Origin: Paramacrobiotus metropolitanus
Lineage: Eukaryota; Tardigrada; Eutardigrada; Parachela; Macrobiotidae
Reading direction: 5' to 3'
NCBI RefSeq assembly: GCF_019649055.1
Contig: NW_026570283.1
Location: 558,001 to 622,000 of the forward strand
Length of the DNA: 64,000 bases
Positions 45,198 through 56,274 of this stretch are shown here, piece by piece. The notes beneath the pieces are model-generated. The model did not search any database. It worked only from the letters and a program-made list of their open reading frames with translations, and had not been told where the DNA came from. Position numbers and translations under genes: made by a program. Numbering within the stretch: position 1 is the stretch's first letter; the number at the start of each line of letters is the position of its first letter.

Positions 45198-47495
45198 ATG
45201 TTCAGAAAATTACGAGAAACTCTTTCACCGTATGCGAAGGCAGTCATGACTCAGCCAGCTGAAACTGATACCAGTGACCATGAAGCGCTTTCTAGTGAGC
45301 CAGAAATACCGGCACAAGAACGCGTGTCAAGGTCAAAGGCACAAAAACTGAAGACAAGTGGGCATAACGTCCCATATCACACCCTCGAAAGTGTAAGCCA
45401 GCAACAAGTATTCGCCAGAAGCACCAAGACGGCTCGTTTTCCAGGACGTGCCGCCGATGGTGTGAATCAGCAACCATTGAATGACTTCCAGGCAGATGAT
45501 GCTGACTCCATTCTTGGAGATGAGTATCATCACCAAGAAATCAGTGACATGTCCCAGTCCGAGGAAGAACATGAAAAGTCAGAAGAAAACCCTCCAGTAC
45601 AACCAAACAGTCATCAGTCTCCCCCATCAACTGATCAGGCAGAATTTCATACCCCACCAGAGCCAGAACAAGACCCAGACCCACAGCAGGAAGTTCACCG
45701 ACTGCGTGAGTTGTGGGCCAAGGCAAAAATCGAATCTTTTAAGGATAAAGGCCAGTTAAACTCCGCAGCAGCCAAAATCGAAGAATTAGCCAGACTTGTG
45801 AAACGCCAAGAAGAAGTCATCAACTTCCAGAAAATGCATATCGATAATAAAGCCAGCACTACCCAGACCAATGCCGACACTGAAAAGGCACTCCAGGAGT
45901 CTTACCTGGAAAGGCAGCAAATACAGGAAAGGGCTGAGTATGCCCATCAGCAGGTGCGACAAGAGGCACAAAAACGCATTCAGGCAGAAGCACAAAAGGC
46001 ACAAATCCTTCAGGAAGAACTGAATCATTACCGAGATCGGTATAATCACTACAAAGGCAGATGTGGGGAACTTGAGGCATGCTTGATCGAGGAACCTTCC
46101 TCTTGTCAGCCAGCCCCTCCCCCACCAACCACCCGTAATCAGAGACAACAGCCACGTCGGGATGAGTTACCGGAAGTGATGGAGATCCCACGGGATGCCC
46201 CCACTAACCGTAACCCTCCTCGACGCCGTAAGCCAGAACATCGTGACCATGTCCAGTTCACAGTTACTGAGCCAGATGATACCACAGGCAAGTCCCAAAC
46301 AGGTCCAAGTGTGGTAACCCCACAACTGGATGTAGGCAGTCTTATTGGTAAGGTACTGGAGGCACATACACTGGGCCTTGCTCAGTTGTTACCAAAAGTA
46401 GCCAGTACAAAAAGCCAGAACTCATTCGTCCCCAAATATAAAGGCAGTAAGGACAGTGTTGAGGGCTTCCTCAACATGTTCGAACTCGCCAAAGAAGCAG
46501 GAAACTGGGATGACAAGGAGACACTGAATCGGTTCGCTGGTGCTCTCCAAGATGAGGCAGCGACATGGTTCAGTGGCATCATGGCATCATCAACTCCCTT
46601 AGCCAGTTATACCGAAGCCAGGAAGAGATTGTTGGAACGCTTCGGCGATCCCGACAAGAAATTCCACGCCCTCCAGGAACTCATGACTCGGAAATATGAC
46701 CCAGCCACTGAAAGTATTGAGAAATACTTTCAGTCGATGGCGTCATTATCAGATCGAAGTGGCAAAAACGAACCAGAATACCTTGCCTCGTGCTTGTTAA
46801 GGGGATTGGAAACAGCCCCTGAACTGCACAAGAACCTCGCAGTTATGAAGCCAAAAACACCCATGGAGTTTCTCCAGAACGGCAGGTATCTGAAGTCGTT
46901 GCAGCTCGACGATTTGGATACTCAGACTAAAGGCAGCACTGCTAAAGTGTCATATGTCCAGGCAGTAAAATCGCAACCACAGCGAGACAGCAATCGCGGT
47001 CGCAGCCCTGGTCGTCAGCCGACGTCCAGTGGTAATGGCAACCGCCCAGGCAGAAACAAATCTCCACAGCGTAATGCCGAAGGCAGTGATGCACCACGAG
47101 AAAGCATTGACTACTGCAAATGGTGCTGCATTGAAGGGCACAATTCGGAGTCATGCACACAGGCAGGTAAAGCACCAGAAGACAATCCAGTTTATCAGAA
47201 ATACCATTGGCCAGACGGAACACGCAGATCTCGTAAGGAATGGGAAGAAGCCAAGGCACGTCGTGAACGACGACGCTCTCAGAGCCCACCCAGAGGAAAT
47301 GATAGGCCTAATAATCAGAACAACAGAAGCCAAAACAATACAGGCAATGGTCAACGTGTAGGTGGTCAGGCCCGGCCAGCCCGCCGCCCTGGATCGTCAG
47401 CACGCCCATTCCAGTCCAACCGTTTCAGCGAACTATCAGAAGACAGTGATGACTCAGATCAGGAAACACAGCTTGGAAATGTCAGTGACAGTTAG
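45198..47495 (+). CDS. Gag of the 11.7-kb element
   Basis: From MFRKLRETLS at 45198 the product has 765 residues (an in-frame ATG at 44952 lies in leader-like sequence). The N-terminal part is Glu/Gln-rich with a coiled coil (EELARLVKRQEEVINFQ, then repeated AEAQKAQ). The capsid core is a Retrotrans_gag domain: KYKGSKDSVEGFLNMFELA, DEAATWFSGIMA, LMTRKYDP.TESIEKYFQ. A CCHC knuckle, CKWCCIEGHNSESC, follows, then a basic Arg/Asn-rich tail. It ends in TAG; a slippery heptamer sits 11 bases further on. Confidence 0.88.
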   Translation: MFRKLRETLSPYAKAVMTQPAETDTSDHEALSSEPEIPAQERVSRSKAQKLKTSGHNVPYHTLESVSQQQVFARSTKTARFPGRAADGVNQQPLNDFQADDADSILGDEYHHQEISDMSQSEEEHEKSEENPPVQPNSHQSPPSTDQAEFHTPPEPEQDPDPQQEVHRLRELWAKAKIESFKDKGQLNSAAAKIEELARLVKRQEEVINFQKMHIDNKASTTQTNADTEKALQESYLERQQIQERAEYAHQQVRQEAQKRIQAEAQKAQILQEELNHYRDRYNHYKGRCGELEACLIEEPSSCQPAPPPPTTRNQRQQPRRDELPEVMEIPRDAPTNRNPPRRRKPEHRDHVQFTVTEPDDTTGKSQTGPSVVTPQLDVGSLIGKVLEAHTLGLAQLLPKVASTKSQNSFVPKYKGSKDSVEGFLNMFELAKEAGNWDDKETLNRFAGALQDEAATWFSGIMASSTPLASYTEARKRLLERFGDPDKKFHALQELMTRKYDPATESIEKYFQSMASLSDRSGKNEPEYLASCLLRGLETAPELHKNLAVMKPKTPMEFLQNGRYLKSLQLDDLDTQTKGSTAKVSYVQAVKSQPQRDSNRGRSPGRQPTSSGNGNRPGRNKSPQRNAEGSDAPRESIDYCKWCCIEGHNSESCTQAGKAPEDNPVYQKYHWPDGTRRSRKEWEEAKARRERRRSQSPPRGNDRPNNQNNRSQNNTGNGQRVGGQARPARRPGSSARPFQSNRFSELSEDSDDSDQETQLGNVSDS

Positions 47496-47506
47496 GCAGA
47501 AGATGA

Positions 47507-47513
47507 TTTAAAA
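47507..47513 (+). promoter_or_regulatory. Candidate -1 frameshift site T TTA AAA
   Basis: In the gag frame the codons read GAT TTA AAA, an X-XXY-YYZ heptamer. A -1 slip enters the protease frame, which is open from here. The gag TAG (47493-47495) precedes it, so read-through or a point mutation must be assumed. Confidence 0.5.
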
Positions 47514-48472
47514 GAGTAAGGACAGCAGCAACCGGCACTGCTGTCCCCCGTCCCAAGAAACCGCCGGATAAGCCAGTCACTACAAAGCCTGCAAAGCATA
47601 AGCCATCCACAAAACCAGTGACAAGTAGCCATGCTTGTCATACGGTAACTGTGGAACCACAGCCATTCATACCTATCAGTAACCCACGGCTAGTAAACGT
47701 AAACGAGCTCCTTTCTCGTGTGAGATTGGAGATCATTCCAGAACTATCAGCCGAAAACCCAGAACAGCCAAAACAAAAAGCCAGCGTAAACCTTCGCGGT
47801 TTCACCGTGAACGATTGCCAATGTGGCGTCGACACAAACCCAGTTGTACATCATTGTCGGATAGGCAGCAACGATGAGCCAGGTAAAGCACCGACGTTAA
47901 CTGTACCAGTTACAATCGGTTCAGCCATTGTGCATGCACTGGTCGATACCGGGGCGGAAACGTCCCTGGTGTCTGATCAGCTGTGTCGCCAGCACAACCT
48001 TCATCAGAAGCCATTAACAAAACCAATGCATATCAGAGGCATAGGAGGAATTTGCAATTTCTCCGTCACCCATTATGCCAGTGTTCCCATACAGATCAAC
48101 GGCAACGTAGTGCTTCACAGCATGTACGTTGAGCCGCCATGCAGAGACAGTGTGCACCTTCTCATAGGCCAGGATTTCCTAGAAAACGCCGTGATGGTGG
48201 CCGACTGTGGTAAAGTCACCCACCTCCGGTCAGAAAATAAAAGCGTACGCCCTCGTAAGCCCATAAATCAGTCCGATCCAGCCGTATTTGCTGCATTGGA
48301 AATAAATCATTCCAGTCCGGCCATATCTGCCGCACCGGAAATAAAGCCAGCTAGGAATCCCTTAGTGACGTCTTACCCCATACCAGTGGCAACTGCGTTG
48401 CCACTGGATGCAAATCAAAAAGAAAGGGGAAGTCTCACTACAGAACCATGTGCACACTCTCAGCAGCGATAA
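47514..48472 (+). CDS. Aspartyl protease of the 11.7-kb element
   Basis: The frame opens just after the frameshift site. A Lys/Pro-rich lead-in is followed by a retropepsin domain: VHALVDTGAETSLVSDQ with the catalytic DTGA near 47944, the flap region (IRGIGG), and LLIGQDFLENAVMV corresponding to the conserved I-x-G-x-D of these proteases. It cleaves the polyprotein. The frame ends at 48472 while the next block is in another frame. Confidence 0.85.
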
Positions 48473-49640
48473 GCCAGAAAACTATAAGCCAGTTCCAAAG
48501 CCAAGATTCTCAAAACTACTCAAGCCAAAAATCCATAAGCCAGATAACAAATCAGAACAAAGCCAGCACGACAAGCAGGTAGATCTTTGGTTGCGATACC
48601 AGGTCTACGTAAGGCAGATGAAAGAGTTGACACTCTACCAACAGGAAACTAAGAAGCTTTATGAAGGCATCCTAACCAGTTTAAGCCAGCACAAACTTAA
48701 AGGCATTAAAGCATCACGTGGAAAACGGATTGTAAAATATCGCCAGCACAAAATCCATGATGATATTGTATCTGAATACAATCTCATGGAGAAAGAACGC
48801 AGAACCATCAGTAAAGCATTCAAGGCAAAGCAAATGGATAAACCAGATTTCCTCAGGACTCCCATTACAGTCGTTTATAAGTGGCCATACCAGAAATTTA
48901 TCGGTTTTGATCCAGCCATTTTTGGTTCATTTAATTATGAGCCAATAAACCAGGCTAAGGCCAGCAGACCGCCAATGCGAGTCAATAAGCATGTGTTATT
49001 TGATGAAAATCTTTTACACATTCGCTTCTTTGACAAGCACAAGCCAGTCCCACTAAAGCCAGTTAAAAATCTCAGTCCAATTAAAGGGATATTACCGTTG
49101 AAGAAGTTATATCAGAGTAAGCCAGATAATCGCCAAATCGATAAGCCGGTTACATACAGCCAGATACTTGAAACCTTTGTCCATCAGCCACAGGAGACGA
49201 TAGTCTATAAGCCAGTTGTCGATAATCGTGCTTCTTATTATTGTCCCCTTGAGCCAGAAAAATACCCAGAACAATTTCCTGATTTATTTCCAGCTCAAGA
49301 GCCAGTTGATATTAAGCCAGATACTACAGCAGAAATTAAATCAGAACAAACTAAGCCAGGTACTATAAATTTGAAGAAACTCTTGGAAAAATTTAAGAAA
49401 CCATATGTCTTACGCATACAGTCAGCTTTTGATAATTCCTCAGTTAAAAAGCCAGAAATTCTACAGCAGCCAGAAGTTGTACAACAACAACTGGTTGAAG
49501 TGGAATCGCAACATAAGCCAGTCCAAATCAGTTTACTTGATGAGCCAATAATCGCCACATGCGACCAACCATGTTTACAGCCAGAAACTACATTGCACAG
49601 TACATCGCATGGTAGTTCGCGTGACGTAACAGTACTCCGC
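48408..49640 (+). CDS. Lys/Pro-rich spacer of the 11.7-kb element
   Basis: About 400 codons lie between protease and RT, dominated by the dipeptide Lys-Pro and by Gln, with no domain I recognise (PVPKPRFSKLLKPKIHKPD is typical). The Lys-Pro codons are mostly written AAGCCA, which follows from the CCAG/GCCA word bias of the whole element. The true frame joins the RT lead-in after a shift near 49640. It could be a linker that tethers the polyprotein or a low-complexity expansion. Confidence 0.5.
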
Positions 49641-52600
49641 AATCAGAACCACAAAATGAGGAAGTGCCAAACAGCACTGACCAGCCCAAGCCAGATACAA
49701 CTCCAGATGCTCAGCCAGAATACGAACTACCAGATATCGTTGACAACGATGTCTTGGAAAAGCCAGAAGCCGAATTCAGAATCAGAATGCGGAAAGTATA
49801 CGCCAGTGAAAACTTTATCATTGATCCAGGATATAATTGGGTATCAGCCAAAGCACACGATAAGGCACGTATCACCGACGATGAACTGTACATGTTCTCG
49901 CCAAATCCAGCCCTATATTCGGCAGCTAAACTACTCCCTCTCCAGGGATTAGTGAAGCCAAAATCCAGCCAGTTCGATATGTATGTGGTCAACTTCTCTA
50001 ACCAGAGGCGTGTGATCAAGAAAGGCACTTGGATAGGCATATTGGAAGAATACGAAGAGGTTGATTCAATTGCCCACCTCTTCAGCACGAAAATCAGCGA
50101 TCGTACGCCAGAAGAACAGGCAGAAATAAAGCAACAGATAAGCCAGTTGAATTTCAATTCTGATTTAAAGCCAGAGGAAAAACAGGCATTCATCGATTTG
50201 CTTATGGAGTTCGGGGATTTATTCCCAACTTCAAAGCATCTCTATGGTGTAAAGCCAGAAACAGTATCCCACGTCATCGACACCGGTGACGCTAAGCCAG
50301 TAAAAAGTCACCACACCGAACGTCGTGGCGAGGAAGGCAGTTAATCGCAGAGCATATCAAGGATATGCTCGAAAAAGGCATTATCAGACCGAGCAAAAGC
50401 AACTGGTCTTTCCCAGTTGTCTTAGCCAGCAAAAAGAATCCAGACGGCAGCATTGGTACCAGGTTTTGTGTCAACTATATCAAGTTGAACAACCTGACCA
50501 AGAAAAACAATTATCCCTTGCCAAACGCAGACGAACTCCTTGATGCAGTATCAGAGAACAAGTATTATTTTACGTTCGATTGTTCGTCTGGGTTTTGGCA
50601 GATTCCCATGCATCCCGATTCAGTAGAAAAAACGGCATTTACAACCCAAGATGGATTGTACGAGTTCGTACGAATGCCTTTCGGCGGTTGCAACGGACCC
50701 GCTACCTTCCAAGCAGCCATGGACAAAACTTTAGCCAGAGTACGTCATTTAGGTATCTTCGCGTACCGAGACGACATCATTGTGGCAGCTAAAACCTTTG
50801 CAGAGGCATTGATGAAAGTCAGAGCACTGTTCGAGTGTCTCCGGGAAACTGGATTCACTCTGAAGCCATCGAAATGCCACATTGCCAAGCCAGAACTCCA
50901 TTTTCTTGGTCATATTCTCAGTGAAAAAGGCATAACTACAGATCCAGGCAAAATCACAGCCATCCAGAACTACCCTCAGCCCACTAACGAGAGAGAGATG
51001 CGCTCTTTCCTCGGTTTAGCCAACTACTACAGGAAGTTTGTGAAGGGATACGCTTCCCTTACACAACACCTGTACAATCTTCTGTCGAAAGACAAGGATG
51101 TAGCCAGAGACTGGAAGCCAGAACATACCGCAGAATTTAAAGCCATTAAACAGGCACTCACAACCACCCCCGTATTAGCCAGATTCGATCCAGCAAAACG
51201 GGCAGTCATCGAATGCGATGCATCCACAGTAGGCATTGGAGCCGTCCTGCAACAGGATGGACATCCAGTTGCATATGCCAGTCGTTTACTGACAGACGCA
51301 GAGACCAGATACGCCATTACTGAACTTGAGTGTTTGGCAGTGGTGTATGCGATCTCGAAATTCAGGCATTTCATCGAATTCGGAGAGTTCACAGTTCGGA
51401 CAGACCACCAAGCACTAGCAAACCTCATTCGTACAGCCAGTAATCGACAAGGCATGAATCCACGCTTAACTCGTTGGGCATTGCAACTAGGCAGTCACCA
51501 CATCAACATTGAATATAAGCCAGGGCGTTTCTGCCACAACGCAGATGCGCTCAGCAGACATCCAGTCGATCCAGCGATACCAGAAGAGGAGTGGGATGAC
51601 CACTTTAGCACGCCAGTTGTACGAATGGTTACAGTCAGCCATGCCAGTGACTTTCAGGAAGCCACCAGTGTTGGGTTGGTACGTGTTACTGATCCACAGT
51701 ACGCCACTGGTAAAGGCAACGAAACAGACGTTGATATCAGTACTACTACTGTATCAGAAGCCAGTCAGACTCAGAACACTCAGCCAGTCAAAATCGCACA
51801 GCCAGTAGCTGACGAGGATGATGAAGGAAACTTCAACTTCCTTCGAAGCGAACAACTTAACGATCCAGCTCTAGAGAAGATCATTCTCTATCTGGAAGAT
51901 AAGTCAGAAAGCCAGGAACTCCAAACCAATTATCGCCAGTTTGAACTACACCATGGTGTCTTGTACCGTCGCAGTGAGAAGGACGATCGTCTTAACCGTC
52001 GATTTGTCGTTCCCAGGCACTGGAGAGTTGACATCATGCGCGCTTTGCATGATTCTCCAGCAGGCGGTCATCTAGGCATTCAGAAAACCAGCCATGTAAT
52101 TTCAGCCAGATATTTTTGGGAAAATATGACCAGTGACATTTATCAGTACATTAAGCAGTGTCAGAAATGCCAGTTTCGAAAAGTGCCACGCAAGGCACTG
52201 CCAGGCAAACTTCAGCAAGTTAAAACTGGTGAGCCATTCTTCCGTATTCAGGTGGATCTCAAAGGTCCACTGAAAGTCAGCAAAAAAGGCAACAACACCA
52301 TCGCAGTTGCGATTGATCAGTTAACCAAGTTCGTTATTGCCAAAGCCATCCCCGACCAAAAGGCAGAAACAGTAGCAGATTTTCTTTTTGCACGATGTGA
52401 TATTGCCGTATGGCGCACCTTTTATCATTAACACCGATAGAGGCAGTCATTTTCTGAACGCCATCACAAAAAAGCTGAAAATTAAACATCATTTTGGTAC
52501 GGCATACCACCCACAAGGCAGAGGACTTGTTGAAAGACAGATGCAGTGCATAGGCGACGGTCTTTCCATGCTTGCAGGCAGAGCCAATGAGAAGCGTTGG

Positions 52601-53654
52601 GATGAATTTCTTCCGTTTCTCGTTGCAGCGTACAATCGTACTGTTCAGAAAACCATCCGGCATTCACCTTTTTACATGTTGTACGCCAGTGAACAGTCAC
52701 CCAGGTGACACCATCACTCAGACCAACTTGCCAGATGATTATGACAGCATTGACGACTACTTGGAGAAATTCAAGTATCGTTTGAATGTTGCTCATGATG
52801 CAGCCAGAGCATACATCGACGAAGACTTTCAGCGAAAGGCAGAAACCTACAATCAGAACAAAGAAAAGCCAGATTTTACCGTAGGCAGTTTAGTAAACCT
52901 CAGGCAGGAGCAGAAGAAAGGCGAATGTAAGGACCTTCGTTTTAAATACGACGGCCCTTTCGAAGTCGTCAAATTTCCATCAGAAAACGAAGTAGCCATT
53001 ATTCGACGTGATTACCCGTATGACTCAGATGTCGTCGCTATCGATCGTCTGAAGTCGTACACGCCAGAAAACCCGGAGTTCAGTAAGCCAATTAAAACCC
53101 GAATTATCCTCAGTGATATCGATAACGCGAAACAACTGAAGGCATCTAAAACCAAGCGTGATAAAAATAAACAGCCAATTTCACCCAGTAAACCAACAAC
53201 AGGACTGTTAAAAGTCAAGTTGAAGGTTCCGAAGAAGCCAGATGAAAACGCCAGTCCAACTGTTACATATGCAGATAACACTGCAGATCAGCCAGCCAGT
53301 GACTCTAGTACTGATTCGGGACTTACAGCCCAAACCAGTACGAGCTCCGAAGCCAAATCAACCAGTGGAGAGTCGTCTCCACAGCCAGCAGTTAAACCCA
53401 GAAAATCTTCGAATCGAAAATCGAAGAAAGCCAGTCCTGACACAGATTCGTCGGAATCGTCTAGCGATTCTGATGGAACTTGGACAATTACCGCCAACAG
53501 CAAAGGCAAAGTCAAAATCAAACGGCATCGTCAGACGCCGAATGATCTTTTGACTCAACCCCTTGATTCAGAAACCGATGCAGAGGACGCAGATCTCATT
53601 GAGAAACTTACTCGTCCAAAGCGTCGTAAACCACGTTTTCCTAAAGCCAGTTAA
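49640..53654 (+). pseudogene. RT-RNase H-integrase of the 11.7-kb element, broken by frameshifts
   Basis: Lead-in ETVSHVIDTGDAKPVKS; shift near 50310-50340. RT (50341-52431): YPLPNADELLDAV, TFDCSSGFWQIP with the first catalytic Asp, MPFGGCNGPATFQ, and AYRDDIIVA, a YRDD box (50764-50775). RNase H: VIECDASTVGIGAVLQQ, ELECLAVVYAIS, RTDHQALANL. Integrase: HHCC finger (GGHLGIQKTSH, CQKCQFRK), D in QVDLKGPL, D in NTDRGSHF, E in LVERQMQ. A shift in a CTTTTTG run near 52385 and another near 52690 separate integrase pieces. The tail (to 53654) is Ser/Lys-rich and ends RRKPRFPKAS. No env follows. Confidence 0.85.
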
Positions 53655-54975
53655 TCAGTTACCGACCTAATCAGAACTCCATAGACTGCACTGCACAGCG
53701 GAAAAATAACACATTGCATGGTAGCTATGCAGTCTAGCCAGTCCACTCATGTAAGCAGCCAGTTCCACTAATTCCCGCATTTTAGGGAATTTTGAATTTT
53801 TGTTTGGTAGCCAGATCAACAATCAGTGTTTTATGAGTACGTGTAGCCAGCCAACCAATTTGTCTGTAATTCGCTATTAATTTAGTGAATTATTTACAAA
53901 TTTAGCCATTTTTCTTTCAGCCATCACTACTTGCCAGTCCCATTGCATTTGTGCATCCTTCAGACCAATCCTCAAGATACATCGCAATACATTGCATGTG
54001 TAATGTAACGTAATACATTGCATGCATACAGTGCATGGTCGTTTACATTGCATGGTAGCCAGTGCAACAATTTTTCAACACAGCCAGTTCTACAGTTTGC
54101 GATCAAGAAGTGAATTTAGTACCAGCAACGAATTGAGGGATTCGCGGCAGGCGCTTCTCACTTCTTCACGCAGTAACTCCAATCAGTCTAATACAGCCAT
54201 TAAAACCTTGTGAGCAGATACGGCTCACAGGGATGGATTCTCCATGAGCAGATGCGGCTCATGAGAGTGGATGGACCATGGAAAGGATGAATTGGATTCC
54301 CCCATGGACCACCGGTATTTTGTTTTTTTTAATTGCCATAATTCCTGTTTTTGGTAAATTAATTTAAATTCCTTTCATTTCGATGGATTTTTCTTTTCAT
54401 TAATTTTAAGGCAATAAGCCAAATTTTCCAGCCCTTAAGGCCATGTTGTATTTTTGTGTTCTTATTGTAAGGCACAGGAAAGGCATTCAATATTCATAAA
54501 CTAACCATACAAAATCATTTGTGTAAGCCAATCGTACTTTGATCAGTTCTACCAGTTATAACCAGTCTTTACCGTTTCGCCATGGTAAATTATGAGCCAA
54601 AAACTACTCCTAAACAGGCAAACCAGAGGCAAGATACGCGCTCAATACTCAAGCGGTGGTGAACGGTCGAGAAGTGGTTGAGTTTGAGAATCAATGTGAT
54701 TTCGGTAACACCGGTTTGCGAGTTGCGAGTGTTGCGAGGAAACGTGAGCGACTTCTGGTGTCAGCCAGTCCTACAGGCAGTGTGTTGATTTCGTTATGGC
54801 ACAAACTGAACTGAGCAGCGCTATGGCGGAATAGCATACGATCAACTTTCAGACCTACTCAGGACACCACGGGGAAGCAACATCGGTATCTCGTACTCTT
54901 GCGTTTCTCGTATTACCAGTGCAATGCCGGGAGATCAGCGGGCCTCGCGAGACCTCGGCACCCCACCCAGTGGCA
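53655..54975 (+). other. 3' non-coding region of the 11.7-kb element
   Basis: About 1.3 kb without a supported ORF. The word CATTGCATGGTAG occurs several times (near 53714 and 54047) and matches the LTR/primer-binding-site junction at 44190-44203. A clear polypurine tract before the 3' LTR was not found. Confidence 0.55.
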
Positions 54976-55433
54976 TGAGAGAGACTCCGTCAGGATAGTC
55001 AGGCTATGGACGCCTTTGTACTATCGGGAGTGTACGCGTGAGCCAGCACTATATCGTCAGGCACTACTATTGTATAGAGCCATTCCCACTGTTATACGGC
55101 ATTGCGAGCCATAGCACGGCAGCTTGTACGAGTTTACTCGTGCAGTGCACTACGTACAACTCGTACATCAGCCATTCTCATTGCAGGCATAGTACTTTGC
55201 AGCATAGCCAGCACAGACTGTTCATTCAGTCTGCACAGCCAGTCGGAGATTATGTGATTTTCATGCCAGCCAGATCTCCCTGTGTCATAGTGTGATTGAT
55301 GTTATATATTTTTGGTGATTTTATGGTGATGGGAAGGCAGTAAATACCAGTATTTACGTCTTCCCGTTCTCTCCTGTATTTTCGGTGTAGATATAGGGAG
55401 TAGGCCCTCACGTAGATCACGGCCTACATTGCA
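54976..55433 (+). repeat. 3' LTR of the 11.7-kb element
   Basis: 458 bp, same ends as the 5' LTR, lacking the 8 bases GTATGTGC. Confidence 0.93.
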
Positions 55434-56274
55434 GGTGCTCAATCACTCTTCGAGATCTATCGTTTGAAATTTATTGGCCCATTCTGTGCGATTTTTCAGC
55501 AGCAATTACTCGCATAAACGGCAATGGATAACATGTCGGTGCAGCATTGTTAGCTGCGTGTTAATCCGACATTAGTCATCTCCTGCTTGACCCATTGTCG
55601 CCAAAAATTTTTATCCCAGTCTGCTAGCTTTTAAAGCTGAAGTCCCATAGCTTCTAGGCTTCTAGTACCCGGTTTTCCTAGATTTAGTACTTGTAAATGC
55701 ACGCCTGTATATTCGAATAAGAACTTCAATAATGGCACAGCATTCTGATTATGTAAACTCAAAAACTAAAAATTCGGAACGTTTTACGTCACGAACCGGT
55801 GAGCCGCGAACGACGGCAAACGACGGTCGCTAATAGGTACTTGTATCTGTACAGATTTAGCTTTTTTCTGGCCTACCAACGCATAACGCAGTAATCTAGA
55901 CCGAGGAGAAAGATGGAAGATTCCTTTCGGAATGGGTTTAGTGACTTGAGAAGGTTAACGGGCCACCCGGCTATTGCTCAACGACCTTTCAGCAACAGGA
56001 TTCGCTGCAGCCCGGTTGCTTAATATTGTCTATATCAGCGCCGTCCAGTGCAGTCTGACAAGTGGATTTTTCTGCTATAAATAAATTCCAAACTGATTGC
56101 CATTGATGTCACCAGTTAACATTCATAATCAATTGATCCATTGACTGGAATAATCAATTGATCCATTGAGTGAAATCTAAATAACGGTTCTTTTTACGTA
56201 TATTCTGCCGTCGTAACTAATATTGTACTCCATACCACGAATCACTGCAAATGGATGTGTCTAATTAGCCAACA
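55434..56274. other. Non-coding with two interspersed repeats and a 25-bp tandem pair
   Basis: 55440-55690 is an inverted copy of 28910-29175. 55738-55835 resembles 16365-16480. At 56125-56169 the unit ATAATCAATTGATCCATTGA is repeated at a 25-bp period just upstream of the SOX remnant. Confidence 0.65.

Larger units (their letters stand above)
43731..55433 (+). mobile_element. 11.7-kb Gypsy-type LTR retrotransposon
   Basis: LTRs 43731-44196 (466 bp) and 54976-55433 (458 bp) start TGAGAGAG, end TACATTGCA and differ by an 8-bp indel (GTATGTGC, near 43880). GGTG flanks both ends (43727-43730, 55434-55437). The primer-binding site TGGTAGCAGACG directly follows the 5' LTR; its first ten bases complement the 3' end of animal initiator tRNA-Met. 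Order is gag, protease, Lys/Pro-rich spacer, RT, RNase H, integrase: Metaviridae. No env was found. Long leader (about 1 kb) and trailer (about 1.3 kb) make it large. The plus strand is crowded with CCAG throughout. Confidence 0.93.

Noticed and set aside
53655-54975. Possible env gene in the 11.7-kb retrotransposon
   Set aside because: No long frame, signal peptide or membrane segment was found, so it is treated as non-coding trailer.
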